A stretch of 64,000 nt of DNA from Apostichopus japonicus (Eukaryota; Echinodermata; Holothuroidea; Aspidochirotida; Stichopodidae), in assembly GCF_037975245.1 (NCBI RefSeq), contig NC_092572.1:31159989-31223988 (forward strand). Direction: 5' to 3'. The translations under genes were made by a program, and so were the position numbers. Shown in pieces: positions 34,566 to 45,799 of this stretch. The notes beneath the pieces are model-generated. The model did not search any database, was not told the DNA's origin, and saw only the letters and a program-made list of their open reading frames with translations. Each line of letters opens with the position of its first letter. The stretch's first letter is position 1.

Positions 34566-34614
34566 AACTTCAGGGGCGTATCCAGAATTTTGTAACCCGG
34601 GGGGGAGGCGAATT

Positions 34615-34711
34615 ACTATCTAAGCGGAGCGCCACCATCGGTTGGCGCGCAGCGTACAAGAACATTTCTGGTTTTGACACCCCCCAGATCACCGGAAATG
34701 GCACATTTCGG
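34615..34711 (+). repeat. shared cassette B
   Basis: ACTATCTAAGCGGAGCGCCA...GGTTGGCGCGCAGCGTACAAG...CCCAGATCACCGGAAATGGC, 44 bp inside the left TIR. Confidence 0.85.
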
Positions 34712-35150
34712 GCTTGAAAATGACTAAGTAGTTGTTCTATTTTGTCTGAGTAACCAAGTATTTACCCAATATTTGTTTCCCCATCCATAACCTTTTTGAA
34801 GATTGTCACCAGTCACCCATCATGTTCGACCTCATCGCATCTTATGTGGATCATTGCTTTTGTAGGTGATTCAACGTCGCGGCCCACAATACCCGTCAGC
34901 CCCACTTTTCAAGATTTTAAGCCCATTATTCGTTCAGAATTTGAAAATTCACATTTCTTGTGAAATAAATTCACCTCAAAACATACCCATAATGTTGCAC
35001 AAAATTGCTTCTATGGACAGCCAATACAGAAAAACCTCCACGTTTAGGATTGTTTGTCAGGGAAATTTCGAAAATGCAGACACAGTTAATTTATTGGTGC
35101 ATGGACGCACATCAGTCTTGGATAATGGTGGGGACGCGTGTCTTCATGAT

Positions 35151-35248
35151 ACTATCTAAACGGAGCACGACCATGGGTTCGCGCGTAGCGCACAAGAAAT
35201 TTTTGGCAAATATACGTCCCAGATCACCGGAAATAACTCTTCCCAGAC
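35151..35248 (+). repeat. shared cassette B
   Basis: A diverged copy: ACTATCTAAACGGAGC...GCGCGTAGCGCACAAG...CCCAGATCACCGGAAAT. Confidence 0.8.
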
Positions 35249-35868
35249 CCAATGGTGCTCCCAAACCTCCTTAAGTTTTAGATCTTATGGCTAGTAGAAA
35301 TTTAGTTTGGGGAAATGCATGGGCATCTGCAGAAAAAAAAATAAGGGAACAAATAATCCAAGTAGACTTTTGTATATGATGGGTCTGGTTTCGTAACTCA
35401 TCTGGAAGTGATTAGAGGGGTGGGCGTAGGGTTATGAGGCGCGCGTTTTCATGCAGATGGGAACAATCTCAAGAAGTGATGGGCGCGTCGGCCCCCCCCC
35501 CCCCGTCGGCAATGATAAGCCTTTGGATCCACTACATGATATTCACAGGAAATGTGCTCAATTCTCAAATCGCATGCGGAATTTATTTTTAGATTCATTG
35601 TATGAGTTACGGTACTAGGGGTGGGGTAAAAATCAGCATTCAGTTCGCGTTGTATAACATTTTATTTCTGCATGACAGTGTTGAATCGAATGACATATGT
35701 CTAGTGCAGTTCGCATATAGGTTAATGGCATATAGGCTAATAGCGAAATGCGTCATGTTCCCCGACGACTCGGTCGAGTACAAGACCAGACACAATTGGT
35801 TTCATAGTACAATTTACAATGGCTTAAGGCGTCCATACACACACACGCGTCATGATATACTATATATA

Positions 35869-36006
<138 letters not shown>

Positions 36007-36202
36007 GTTGGTGCCACTGGGAGAAGAGACCGAGCCACTCCTTGAAAACTAATATATATGGCATTCGGTGAGGTTACTCGACCGTAGCTTAGAACTGCAC
36101 TGACTGTGCTCTACGTTTACAAATTAGCATAATAATACACCATTAAAGAATTACATAACATCAATTAGCGTAGTTAACCTTTAAAGTAACATGCTACATC
36201 AT

Positions 36203-36242
<40 letters not shown>

Positions 36243-36287
36243 GAATTACGACCTTCCTTACCGGTTTCGAACCTCTGGACATACAAT

Positions 36288-36410
36288 CAGCGCGCATAGC
36301 CTAGTGGTTAGGGTGTCTGCGTACAGAGCGGAAGGCCCGTAGTTCGAATCCCGGTGGAGGCTGGAAGTTTTTTCACTGTTCTTGATTTTCCAACTCATTA
36401 CGATTTTCAT
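36288..36410 (+). mobile_element. tRNA-derived SINE-like unit
   Basis: Pol III promoter-like boxes: A box TAGCCTAGTGG (36298-36308) and B box GTTCGAATCCC (about 36342-36352), at tRNA-like spacing. The T-arm stem does not pair (about 2 of 5), and the 3' part runs into a T-run and a (TA)n tail. A SINE or tRNA pseudogene is therefore more likely than a functional tRNA. Confidence 0.55.
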
Positions 36411-36411
36411 A

Positions 36412-36492
<81 letters not shown>

Positions 36493-36677
36493 TAGTGAGA
36501 GGAGAAAAATGGAAACGTCAAAAATGGAGTTGTCGGTGTAAGGGGTAGGCTGAGGCGCACGCCCCTTCCGAAATCCTCTATCCGTCACTGGCTACCCTGT
36601 GTATATAATAGGGATCAGCACTGTAATTATGTCACTGTTCCTCTTTCTCTTCCCGGTGTATTAGCGTTTTTCTTCTG

Positions 36678-36800
36678 TTCCCTCCTTTTTCTCCTTTTTC
36701 TCTTTCTTCTTTTTCTTTTCCCTTCCTTCCTCTCCTTTCTCCTCTTTTCCCCCCTCTTTTCCCCTTTTTCTTCTCTCTTTTTTTCTCTCCTCTTTTCCTT
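36678..36800. repeat. 123-bp pure pyrimidine tract
   Basis: An uninterrupted C/T run on the + strand with partial mirror symmetry, of the type able to form triplex (H-DNA). It lies just inside the right end of the 34.6-kb composite element. Confidence 0.85.
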
Positions 36801-37576
36801 ACCCGGGGGGCGCGCGCCCCCAACGCCCCCCCCTGGATACGCGCCTGAACTTGTTATTTCAACCACTTACTCTTTTCCTGTCCTGCGTCAAGGTCACACA
36901 GAAGGTTATGGCTATACAGTAACTCTCAAAACAGGTAAGGCTGGTATAGTTGAGGTTGGGATAAAAAAAATTCTTGTCCTAATAAACATGTTGATAACGC
37001 TCTATGAGTCTTTAATTAAAACTTTCTCTTCAAGTTCATCTCAATTTTCTAGAAACAAGTGCTTTTTGAAAGATTCAACCTATTTACCAAATATTCAAGA
37101 GCGTATAATAAAATGATCGTGAAATATATTGCGCAATGTAGCACACGGTGACCATTATCTGATTTTATAGCTTTTTTTTGGGCTATATCTGAATCATCTC
37201 CATGCAGGCAGGATTTTAAACTTTTTAAATTTTCCTGTATTTTTCTTACTCCTCGAGGATCTCTCCTAGTCAACGTTCATTGTGTTAATCATTAACGTCT
37301 CTGCACGCGTGAGGGAGGGGGATGGGGAGGGGTGTTCATTGTGGATTCCATTCATTATATTAACCTTAACTCGAGATTAACTTCCTCATTGAATTTCATT
37401 TCGTGAATTAAAGATGAGTTAATAAACTGGTATATCAATGATACCGATACCCCTGGCCACTATATATTCTTACTGAAATCATTTCTCCCGTACAATGTCC
37501 TTTCCCTTCCCCGTTCGTCCTCAACTGCACTGGATACCACGTATGTTTGTTTCTATGTATTAACAACGTCATAATG

Positions 37577-37577
<1 letters not shown>

Positions 37578-37644
<67 letters not shown>
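37578..37644. repeat. (TA)n microsatellite
   Basis: About 67 bp of TA dinucleotides. Confidence 0.95.
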
Positions 37645-37645
<1 letters not shown>

Positions 37646-38057
37646 GATAACATTTCTTTGAGGCCTTTGTTAGGTACCACTTTGTCACGCCCGTTTGCAT
37701 GGTTTCCTTAAACTGTTACCTAAAACGCAAACGGAAGTGTAAATTTGCTGAGAATGTTTATTAATACATCGATGACGATATCCGATTCTATTTTACTTAT
37801 AATTTTATGTCGTGAATTTGAAGGTTTGCTTCATAGACTTGTTTTTAAAATAGATTTCAATCCTTTCTTGTTTTCACTCTCTTTGACTCAGTTTCTAAAG
37901 GTCATAACATTGACCTATATTGATGTCTGGCAGTAATAGTAATGGCTTATTTCATCCTTCATGGTGTGATTTTGTGTTGTCGCCAGGGACGTCAATCCGA
38001 TTTGAAACGTGGGGGGGGGGGGGGGACGTGATCGATTCGAGTATTCCGGCCGTAAGT

Positions 38058-38155
38058 ACTATCTAAGCGGAGCGCCACCATCAGTTGGCGCGCAGCGTAC
38101 AAGAAAATTTTTCTTCTGGCAGACCCCTCAGATTGCAGGAAGCGGCACTTCCCGT
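38058..38155 (+). repeat. shared cassette B
   Basis: ACTATCTAAGCGGAGCGCCA...GTTGGCGCGCAGCGTACAAG...GGAAGCGGCACTTCCCG, just inside the left end of the 3-kb element. Confidence 0.85.
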
Positions 38156-38694
38156 GCATTATGGCAGTGAGCAACACCCCTAAAATTGATGAAAATTTCC
38201 TGTAATTTTTTATTTTGGGAAATATTCTCGAAGGAAGTTATCGCCATTTATTCCTCAGTTTACCAATTCCTCGTCTCCCAGAAGCGCCCAAAATTAAAGA
38301 AATCGAAACATTTTTGTGTGTAAAAAGCTATGCCGTTTGAAAACATGGGCAGAAAAAGCGAAAGTAGCGAAACCAAAGGTAAAACGCGCGATAACGAAGT
38401 GATTATTTTCCAGGTTAATTGAGACTGTATCAAACGCGAGCTTAGGACAAACATATTCGAAGGTAATCGCATTACTAATCCCGATATGTTGTCTTTGAGG
38501 TGTGTGGAAAATCCGCAACGACCATCAAAGAGCAATTGAATATTTAGTCTACTTTTCGATTTCGAAAACACTTTCTTTTTAAATTATGACAAAATTTTAT
38601 GATACCTTTGACAATTTTTTGGGGGGGGCCTGTGCCCCCGGGCCCCAATGGGCACGACGCCACTGACCCCAGGGCCTCAGATATAGGCCTATTG

Positions 38695-39054
38695 CAGGGG
38701 TGGGCAACCTTTTGAATGAATGGGCCAGATTTTAGGAGTGAAAGATTGACAGGGCCGCACCTAACCAACGACCTGCTGTTGATTTCAAACCTTTGATTCC
38801 GAGGGCGTTCAAGCAATAGGTGTGTGTACTTAATCTGTATCCACAAAACCATAATGTCAATACAGTCCAGTTGATAATTAATGGTGATAATATACCAACC
38901 TGACAGCATCATTAGTGCAGATAAATTCTAAGCAGCTAGCTCGTTTTTGGTGATGATGCAAACTAGATTGATTTTTTTCTTTTTCTTGAGACAACTCACG
39001 GGCCGCAAAAAATCACTGGCGGGCCGCATGTGGCCCGCAGGTTGCCCAGCCCTG
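38695..39054. mobile_element. 360-bp hAT (Charlie/Tip100-like) MITE
   Basis: TIRs CAGGGGTGGGCAACCTT and (from right) CAGGGCTGGGCAACCTG. Flanks GCCTATTG/GTCTATAG agree at 6 of 8 positions. Inside the right end is GGGCCGCATGTGGCCCGC, a signature I recall from widespread animal hAT MITEs. Confidence 0.75.
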
Positions 39055-39576
39055 GTCTATAGGAACGATGTCCCAAAATTTCCCCGGACATATAGGCGAA
39101 GGAAGCTATCCGCCGCGACTGCATGTGAGTTTCTCGACGTTCCGTCCTGGGAGTCATACCACAAAATGGTGCATTTCCTCATACGCCATTATTAATAATT
39201 TAAATAACTAACTAATTAGGCACAGCCCAGATCCGAGTTCGTATAGCGAGCTTAGCGCAAATTTGGCCAAATGTCGTGAAACGCCAGCATGTTAAACCAG
39301 GTTGCTAGGTCTACGAGAATACATTTCTATGAAATTTGAAAACAAGGATAGCAAGACAAACCACTTTTCTTATGTTTTCAGGACCTCACGCATGCGCATG
39401 TATCGTCAGACTTAGAATAGGCCAATGTGAGTGGTGGCTAAAGTGATGAAGGCATGAAAATAAATCAGTGGTTATTCGTTGGAGTCCTCAAGCAAGTTAC
39501 CTCGGTTACTAGGTGGATCTGCATCTGGTTATCGGGTGAATTCTGGTCGGAGCGTACTATGTAACCACCATGTACC

Positions 39577-39805
39577 CAGGGACGTAGCTAAGGCCTGATG
39601 ATTGGGGGGGGGGGGGTGTAGTGGCTGAAAATCGGTTTTGAAGCCAGAAAATTGCGACTGCTGCTTTGTACCCCCCCACCCTCGCGCTACTCGTCAACGA
39701 TACGGTCAGTGTCAGTCAGAAAAGCCAATCTTTCGCGACTGCACTTCTGTTACGAACTTGTTGCGATACATTTGTTCCCACTGGCACTCATTTCACAAAC
39801 TTATT
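39577..39805 (+). repeat. repeat D, copy 2
   Basis: CAGGGACGTAGCTAAGG, G-run, GTGTAGTGGCTGAAA, CAACGATACGGTCAGTGTCA. Also present at 44511 (+) and, inverted, at 12630-12823. Confidence 0.75.
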
Positions 39806-39814
39806 GGTCCCTAC

Positions 39815-40152
39815 CCCACCCCAACCAAATATTTTTGTGTGAAATTCGGGTAATATGCTGATAGCTTTTGGGCACCTACTGAAAGAAAGATAATTTGCAA
39901 TGTGTTCTACAGTGGTTAAACTGATATTATTATTACCCAACAATTGTCACCAATACTGAAGGGTAATAAGACGGAAAATGATTGTATGCTATTTGCATGC
40001 GATGTAAAGACCGATGCATGCCTGTATGATATGAACGTTATCATGTGGAATGCGCGCGACTTGCGCGAAAAATTTTGGTTATATTTTTCGGGCAAGTCGT
40101 TACAACCCCCCCCCCCCCCCCCCACAAATCAAATTGGGCTCCTACGCCTATG
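39815..40152 (-). mobile_element. family C, copy 2 (left end lost)
   Basis: Matches 44777-45153 from AAATTCGGG onward and ends GGCTCCTACGCCTATG. The sequence to its right (ACGGTAGTTCTATTAGGC) resumes repeat A, so it inserted into A. Confidence 0.7.
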
Positions 40153-40154
40153 AC

Positions 40155-40473
40155 GGTAGTTCTATTAGGCATTTTTTTGTAGTATTCAAAATCATACGAA
40201 GTTTTGTACGGTGGAGTATAAGAATCGCGAGATACAATTTCCCAAAGATGCAAGGAAAACGTGGTAAATATGACAGGTTAAAGGTCAATTTTGACCGAAA
40301 TTTTAAAAAATTTTTTAGGTCATGCACAATCACAGGGATAAATGAATAGGCCTAGATAAACTAGAGTGCGACAGTCGGAAATTCCGACTGTCGCACTCCA
40401 ATTTTCCAACTAGCGTCAGTTTTACCAAGTTTGGGGGTGAGACACCCCCACACCCCCTCTAACGACGTCCCTG
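40155..40473 (+). repeat. repeat A, copy 2
   Basis: Shares TATTAGGCAT, CGAAGTTTTGTACGGTGGAG, the hairpin at 40364-40398 and a terminal CGACGTCCCTG with the copy at 45.9 kb. Confidence 0.8.
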
Positions 40474-40477
40474 CGCG

Positions 40478-40802
40478 GTGAATATGGAACACGATCACAT
40501 GGTTCAGCCTCTGTAGAGTCATGGTGCTCCGTAGCCTTGTCTTCAAACGCCTCAGAGCACTAAAAGATCTCTCGGCTTCCGTCGAACTGGCGAAGGAGAC
40601 GAGGAGCAACCGCAAAGAGAGCTTCGACTTCACCAAACATAGCCCGTACCACTGGATTCATCGACTTGAATATTTGTCTATACCCTTCAACCGACGACGA
40701 ATGGAACTGGCCTCGAAAGAAAGGCAGACTAAGCTTAAGATTGTTGGAGAGCTCAGGGTACCAACTCACGAGATCTGGGTGGAATTCTCCATTCAGCAAC
40801 AT
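40478..40802 (-). pseudogene. hAT transposase C-terminal remnant
   Basis: In two overlapping minus frames: PFFRGQFHSSSVEGYRQIFK and VVRAMFGEVEALFAVAP, then after a frameshift LLLVSFASSTEAERSFSALR, RLKTRLRSTMTLQRLNHVIV and FHIHR. The 'S..AERSFSALRRLKT.LRSTM...RL' block is the hAT-family dimerisation region of ZMYM1/TTF-type relatives. The N-terminal and DDE regions are missing. Immediately after HIHR comes the CAGGGACG end of repeat A, which truncates it. Confidence 0.85.
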
Positions 40803-40979
40803 TGAGTGATATTCGAGGATATGAATCCTAAGCTGTGTAAGCCGTAACCAAATAGAGCCACGACACTACTCTTTTTCCTAATGTGTGGGGGACATTTGAT
40901 ATCGATTCCCCCATCCATCGAAATGTGGGGGGACGTGTCCTCCCTCCCCCCCCCCTGGATTGACGCCCATGGTTGTCGC

Positions 40980-43470
40980 AGTTAAAGAGATGTATCGTCT
41001 CGTTAACACCGCGGTTTATGATATACCGCAAGCTGACATATTGTGGGAATTCATCCTAAACACGCAATAGTATCAGATTGATAGAAAGTTCAGTGATACA
41101 GGGTAATGATTGTTCCTAGTTTAGTTTGTATTTGTTTAATTAGTCAAAGTACTGATAATAATCATTAAATTAATAAACAAATACAATCGAACGCACATCA
41201 AAGTTCAAGATTGACAAAACGAAAGGCTCTGTCTATTTGCACGACGATTAGGAGTATTTGGTTGTATAACGAGAACATATGACTGGAAAACTGGCTGATC
41301 TTATTTTTACGTCAGTGTTTAATAAGACCACCCACTGATAATAAACACGATAATGAATAAGACGAACTTAAGCTCAAGTTTAGCACAAGTGAAATTTAGT
41401 TGCTTTGCTGAGAAGTGAATTGGTGTTGGGAATTTTGAATCATTAGCATATATGACGTCATGATCAACTGTTAGTGTGTAAGATATGCATCACCATATAT
41501 ATTTCAAGGGGAGATTAAAATGGAGAGAAGGGGGAATGGAAGGGGGGAGGGATGGATGTATTGGTGTGGTTAAGTTCCATTATTTACCTGTAGTGCTGGG
41601 CTACGTTCGGTTCAATATCTTACTATAAACAAAAATAAAACATTGTTGGAGTATATGTAAAGTATATTTTACCCCTCTTTTGGGGGTTGGCTGGAAACAT
41701 TGTTAACCAAAATCTTCAGAGAATTTCAAAATTAGATTGCAGTTAATCAAATTAAGGTATCCTGATTGAAGTCGGTTAATGAGAGTAATTAATAAAGTAC
41801 ACAAAGCTTGTAACCTGTCCTCACCCAGCTGTTTTTTTCTAGATTAAATCCTTTGAAGAAGTAAGATGAACTGGAAACCTCGAAACTTTAATTTACTGTC
41901 TGTTTGAATTAAGCTTAACAATTTTAATGAACAACTTTGCTACAGTAGTTCTGAAGCGAATAACAGATTTATCAAAATCAACCGAAATATTTGTTTCAAA
42001 TACACAAATAATAGTCTACTTTGCCTAAAACGAAGAAGTCCAACGTTACAGACTAGCAATCAATCTAACAATACACTTAAAAACATGTTGCATTCAAAGT
42101 TAATCATTTCTCTGCACTGGTCTTAACAATACCAGCAGTTATCGCCGCACAGTTCTCATTTCTCTGTGAATAAAGCGTTCGAGCGCCCTCTAAAGACAAT
42201 AAAGTTTGCATCACCCAGGAGAAGGACACAACTATCTTCTGCTTATAACAAAGGTTTCGTAAGATGAAGATTGTGGATTACGGTCAGGATAGTCAGGGTG
42301 ATGTTGTAGGATTATTTAGATCATCCATGTTTATCTGAGATTAGAAGGGCCGCCCAGACGTTCATTAGTTGTTGATGTTCAGAATAATAAATATTCAAAG
42401 AACATAATGACATAGATATAAACATCAAGAGAAACAAAGGTGGAATCAGAGTAATATACAGCTTACTACCGTAAAAGCTATTTCCACTCCTTGGAGGTTG
42501 GGGGCGTGGAAATTTTGAGAGATTATAACTGATTTCATTTCGTTAACGTTGTGAATATAACTAAACATTTACAGGCTGAATTTAGTTATAGCTCAACCAT
42601 TCGTTTGAACGATATGTTTATGATGGGAGTTAGAGGCCAAACTTGTTTTTATGTACATAATTTAAACATGATGACTTTAAAAATATTGCTCCTTGTGGAC
42701 ATTTGGCATGTATGGATACAAGTCGGCAAACAAAAACCTTGATTAACAATGAAAAACTCCGATTATTAACCAGACAATCGGTCAAATTTTAACCGATAAT
42801 CCAATTTTATTGACTATAAGCTTTCATTTTCAGTTGTAAAACCTGGAGTACCGGTTCAAAACAAGACCGGCATTGAGCATTGATCCAATTTTTTCGGCAG
42901 AATCAAACTGGAATATATCATTAGTGGGTATTTTGCTTTGCCATACACGTGATTCAGGAATAATTTCGACATGCGAGTAAACATCCGGTAAGATTAGCAT
43001 AACAATACGAGTAAATCCCATTCTGAATGAGAAGGAACCGCACGTGGCCTTAGCTCTGTGAACAATCCAGGGAGAGATGTTCTGTTAGTCATACAGTATT
43101 GTATTAAGATAGCTTGAATAGGCTCGTGTTGCTCGTGCGTGCATAAAATCCAACACTAGCAATTGGACGTACGGGGACTGCTGGTGATAGTGTAACTATT
43201 CAGTTAAATAATATTTACTTCAAAGGCATCAATAAGACACTGCAACATTCTCGTCGTGCTCTACATCCATGGAAATGTTTGTGAATATTTTGCAATGATT
43301 TCGTAATCCAAAGTGATGTACCATGAATTCAGGATCAATAGTTTTCAGAGACCTTCATCTTTTCGTGAGCTGAGAAAATGATTCCTTGTGAAGGATTATT
43401 TAATTTTTCGAGAGGATCACTTAGGTTGTATACCGGGATGTACTTTAAACTATAGCATAACGATAGTTCT
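40980..43470. other. gene-free spacer
   Basis: No exon or mobile element recognised. One TGACGTCA lies at about 41454. Confidence 0.4.
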
Positions 43471-43478
43471 TATCAGGT

Positions 43479-43856
43479 CAAGGGCGTAGGAACCGGGGGG
43501 GGGGGGCTGGGGGGGGGGGGGGGCGCCAGCCCCCCAGTGAAAAATGTGGAGGGGCGGAAGTATCATTCCGCCCCCCCACTTTGCAAGTCAAAAAACCCCT
43601 TTTTCATTTCCAAATGAGAAAAAAATCTCATTTGGAGCACCAAATTGCATCTAAGGCCAGGTGAAAATACAAAATTAAGTTAACAAAATGGAGTGGGTGT
43701 TGAAGTGTGCTATATTGCACCAAATTGCATCTGAGGCCACCTGGAAATGCAAAAAAATCCAAAGGGGAGGGGGACACCCCCTCCCCTTAGACCCCTCCCC
43801 CAGGCCGGCCATCAGTCTTCAGCCCCCCCACTCAAAAGTAACTTCCTACGCCACTG
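43479..43856. mobile_element. 378-bp hAT-type MITE
   Basis: Ends CAAGGGCGTAGGAACC and (from right) CAGTGGCGTAGGAAGTTAC. Perfect 8-bp target duplication TATCAGGT (43471-43478, 43857-43864). It has long G-runs just inside the left end and a duplicated CACCAAATTGCATCTRAGGC. Confidence 0.9.
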
Positions 43857-44510
43857 TATCAGGTGGTTAAATTTGTAGGTAATTTTACCTAACTGACTTC
43901 CCGAAAGCTTTGGAGATAACAGATATTGGAAGATAAAAGTATTGTCCCGTTGACCCCTCGTCAACTCACGTGAGTACACATTCCAATTGAAAATATTTGT
44001 TAATATTAATAAACTGGAATAAACGGTACTAGGTTAAACACGTACAACAATTTACTTCTCAAAGTCAAAGACCTAGGTTATTTGTCACATCAACAACCAG
44101 AAACACAACCCAGAATTAAAAAAACTTGAACTAGGCCAGCTTGATTTTTTTTAAAAAGAAGCAACTTATAATGACATTTGTTATAAGTAAGTATAATAAA
44201 TCAAATACCCGAAAACGTATCCCCGGATGAAAACAATAACATGACAGTAGCTGTTAATTTCAATTTCAATCGCCTTTCCTGATATATCGATCGGAGAGGA
44301 AACAAACACACCGCTGATACCGGTCAAAAATTAAAAAAAGCGGCTTAACAATTAACAGCCTAAATTGTTCTGTGGTTAAAATAACGTTTTGAACATCCTC
44401 CGATGGTCAATCACCACCCCCAGTCTACCCCGCCCGAAAAAAAGGTGCATTGTAAGACAATATTCCTTCACTTTTTTGATAGAGGGGGAATTATTTAGCG
44501 CAGTCATTGT

Positions 44511-44776
44511 CAGGGGCGTAGCTAAGGGCTGATGATTGGGGGGTGTAGTGGCTGAAATTCCAACTGGATGGGTTTTGGAGCCAGAAAATGCCGACTGCTG
44601 CCTTGTACCCCCCCCCCCCCCCCCCTTGCACAACTCGTCAACGATACGGTCAGTGTCAGTCAGACACCCCATCTTTCGTGACTGCACTTTTGTTCCGAAC
44701 TTTTTTCGGATATTTGTACCCCTGTTTCTCACTTCACAAACTGATTAATCACTCTGTTTAAGCAACTGAGTATAGT
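44511..44776 (+). repeat. repeat D, copy 3
   Basis: CAGGGGCGTAGCTAAGGG, then the D sequence in the same order as at 39577. It continues beyond the family C insertion as 45154-45335, and together these match 12050-12823 inverted. Confidence 0.75.
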
Positions 44777-45153
44777 CATAGGTGTAGGAGGCGGGGCGCT
44801 GGGGGGGGGGCTGCAGCCCCCCCCCCCCGACCAAATTTTGTTGTTAAAATTCGGGCAATATGATGAGAATTTTTCGGGCACCTACTGAAAGAAATATAAT
44901 TTGTAATGTGTTTTTCAATGGTTAAACTGATATTATTATTACCATTATTATTGTAACGACTTCCCCAATAATTGTAACCAATATGGAAGGGTAATAACAC
45001 GGCAAATGATTGTATGTTATTGGCATGCGATGTAAAAACCGATGTAAAAAACATTAACATGTTGAGCGCTCACGGAGCGCGCGAAAAATTTTGGTTGTAT
45101 TTTCGGGCAACTCGTTACAGCCCTCCCAGATCAATTGGGCTCCTACGCCTATG
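44777..45153 (-). mobile_element. family C foldback element, copy 3
   Basis: TIRs CATAGGTGTAGGAGGC and (from right) CATAGGCGTAGGAGCC. Perfect 8-bp target duplication AGTATAGT (44769-44776, 45154-45161). The inverted paralogue at 12.25 kb has the empty site (AGATAACTTATGCTCAG). Confidence 0.92.
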
Positions 45154-45355
45154 AGTATAGTTATCTGCTTGAAGGCTACATAGACTACTGACTACAAAAG
45201 CTATGTTAATGTAACAAAGGGGAAAACTGTTTTCAACAAACTATATTCGACGACATAGTGAAATACCAAAATATACAGTGCTTTTTCCCGGCGCGCTTAA
45301 TATTATTTTCTTTGGGCTTGTGGGGCTATTTATCACTCATCATGAAAAAAATTAA

Positions 45356-45610
45356 ATTGTTCACTTCATTCCAACTGAGCATTTGGAATGAAGTGAATAA
45401 TTAAACATTTTGCAGAAAAATGTTGAGTTGGCGAGATACGATAAGTTGTCAATTAAACATTGTGCAGAAAAATTTCAAATGCTCAGTTGGAGTGAAGTGA
45501 GCAATTGAAAATTTTGCCAAAAACTGTCCAATGGACGAGATAAGATAAGTTGTCAATTAAACATTTTGTAGAAAATTTTTTAATTGCTCAGTTTTAGCAA
45601 CTGAGCAATC
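45356..45610. repeat. mixed direct/inverted repeat block
   Basis: AGTTGTCAATTAAACATT(G/T)TG with CAGAAAAAT occurs three times at about 115 bp spacing. Inverted CTCAGTTGGAGTGAAGTGAG versus CACTTCATTCCAACTGAGCA is included. Confidence 0.7.
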
Positions 45611-45799
45611 CAATATTTTTCTGATTTTTGATAAGATTTTATCTTGTTATCTACACAATTTATTGAAAAATGTCACCTCATGGGGAAAAGGTTTTCATAT
45701 ATATCCGTAGATTAGCATTGGGTGTTTTAATCAGGTTGTCAGGGGTTAAAGCGCTAGCTCCATCCTCAGCGCACTAAATATTCATATCTTCCTGATGGT

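Larger units (their letters stand above)
37984..40971. mobile_element. 3.0-kb hAT-type composite element
   Basis: Ends CAGGGACGTCAATCC and (from right) CATGGGCGTCAATCC. Perfect 8-bp target duplication GTTGTCGC (37976-37983, 40972-40979). Inside are cassette B (38058-38155), a 360-bp MITE (38695-39054), repeat D (from 39577), a truncated family C copy (to 40152), repeat A (to 40473) and a hAT transposase remnant (40478-40802). Some of these are later insertions. Confidence 0.8.

Noticed and set aside
36291-36363. Functional tRNA gene
   Set aside because: A and B boxes fit, but the T-arm stem does not pair and the acceptor arms do not match. A SINE or pseudogene is more likely.
36627-36866. 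Lys/Arg/Glu-rich frame
   Set aside because: Artefact of the pyrimidine tract read on the minus strand.
38947-39195. 82-codon + strand frame
   Set aside because: It crosses the right TIR of the 38.7-kb MITE, so it is a chance frame.
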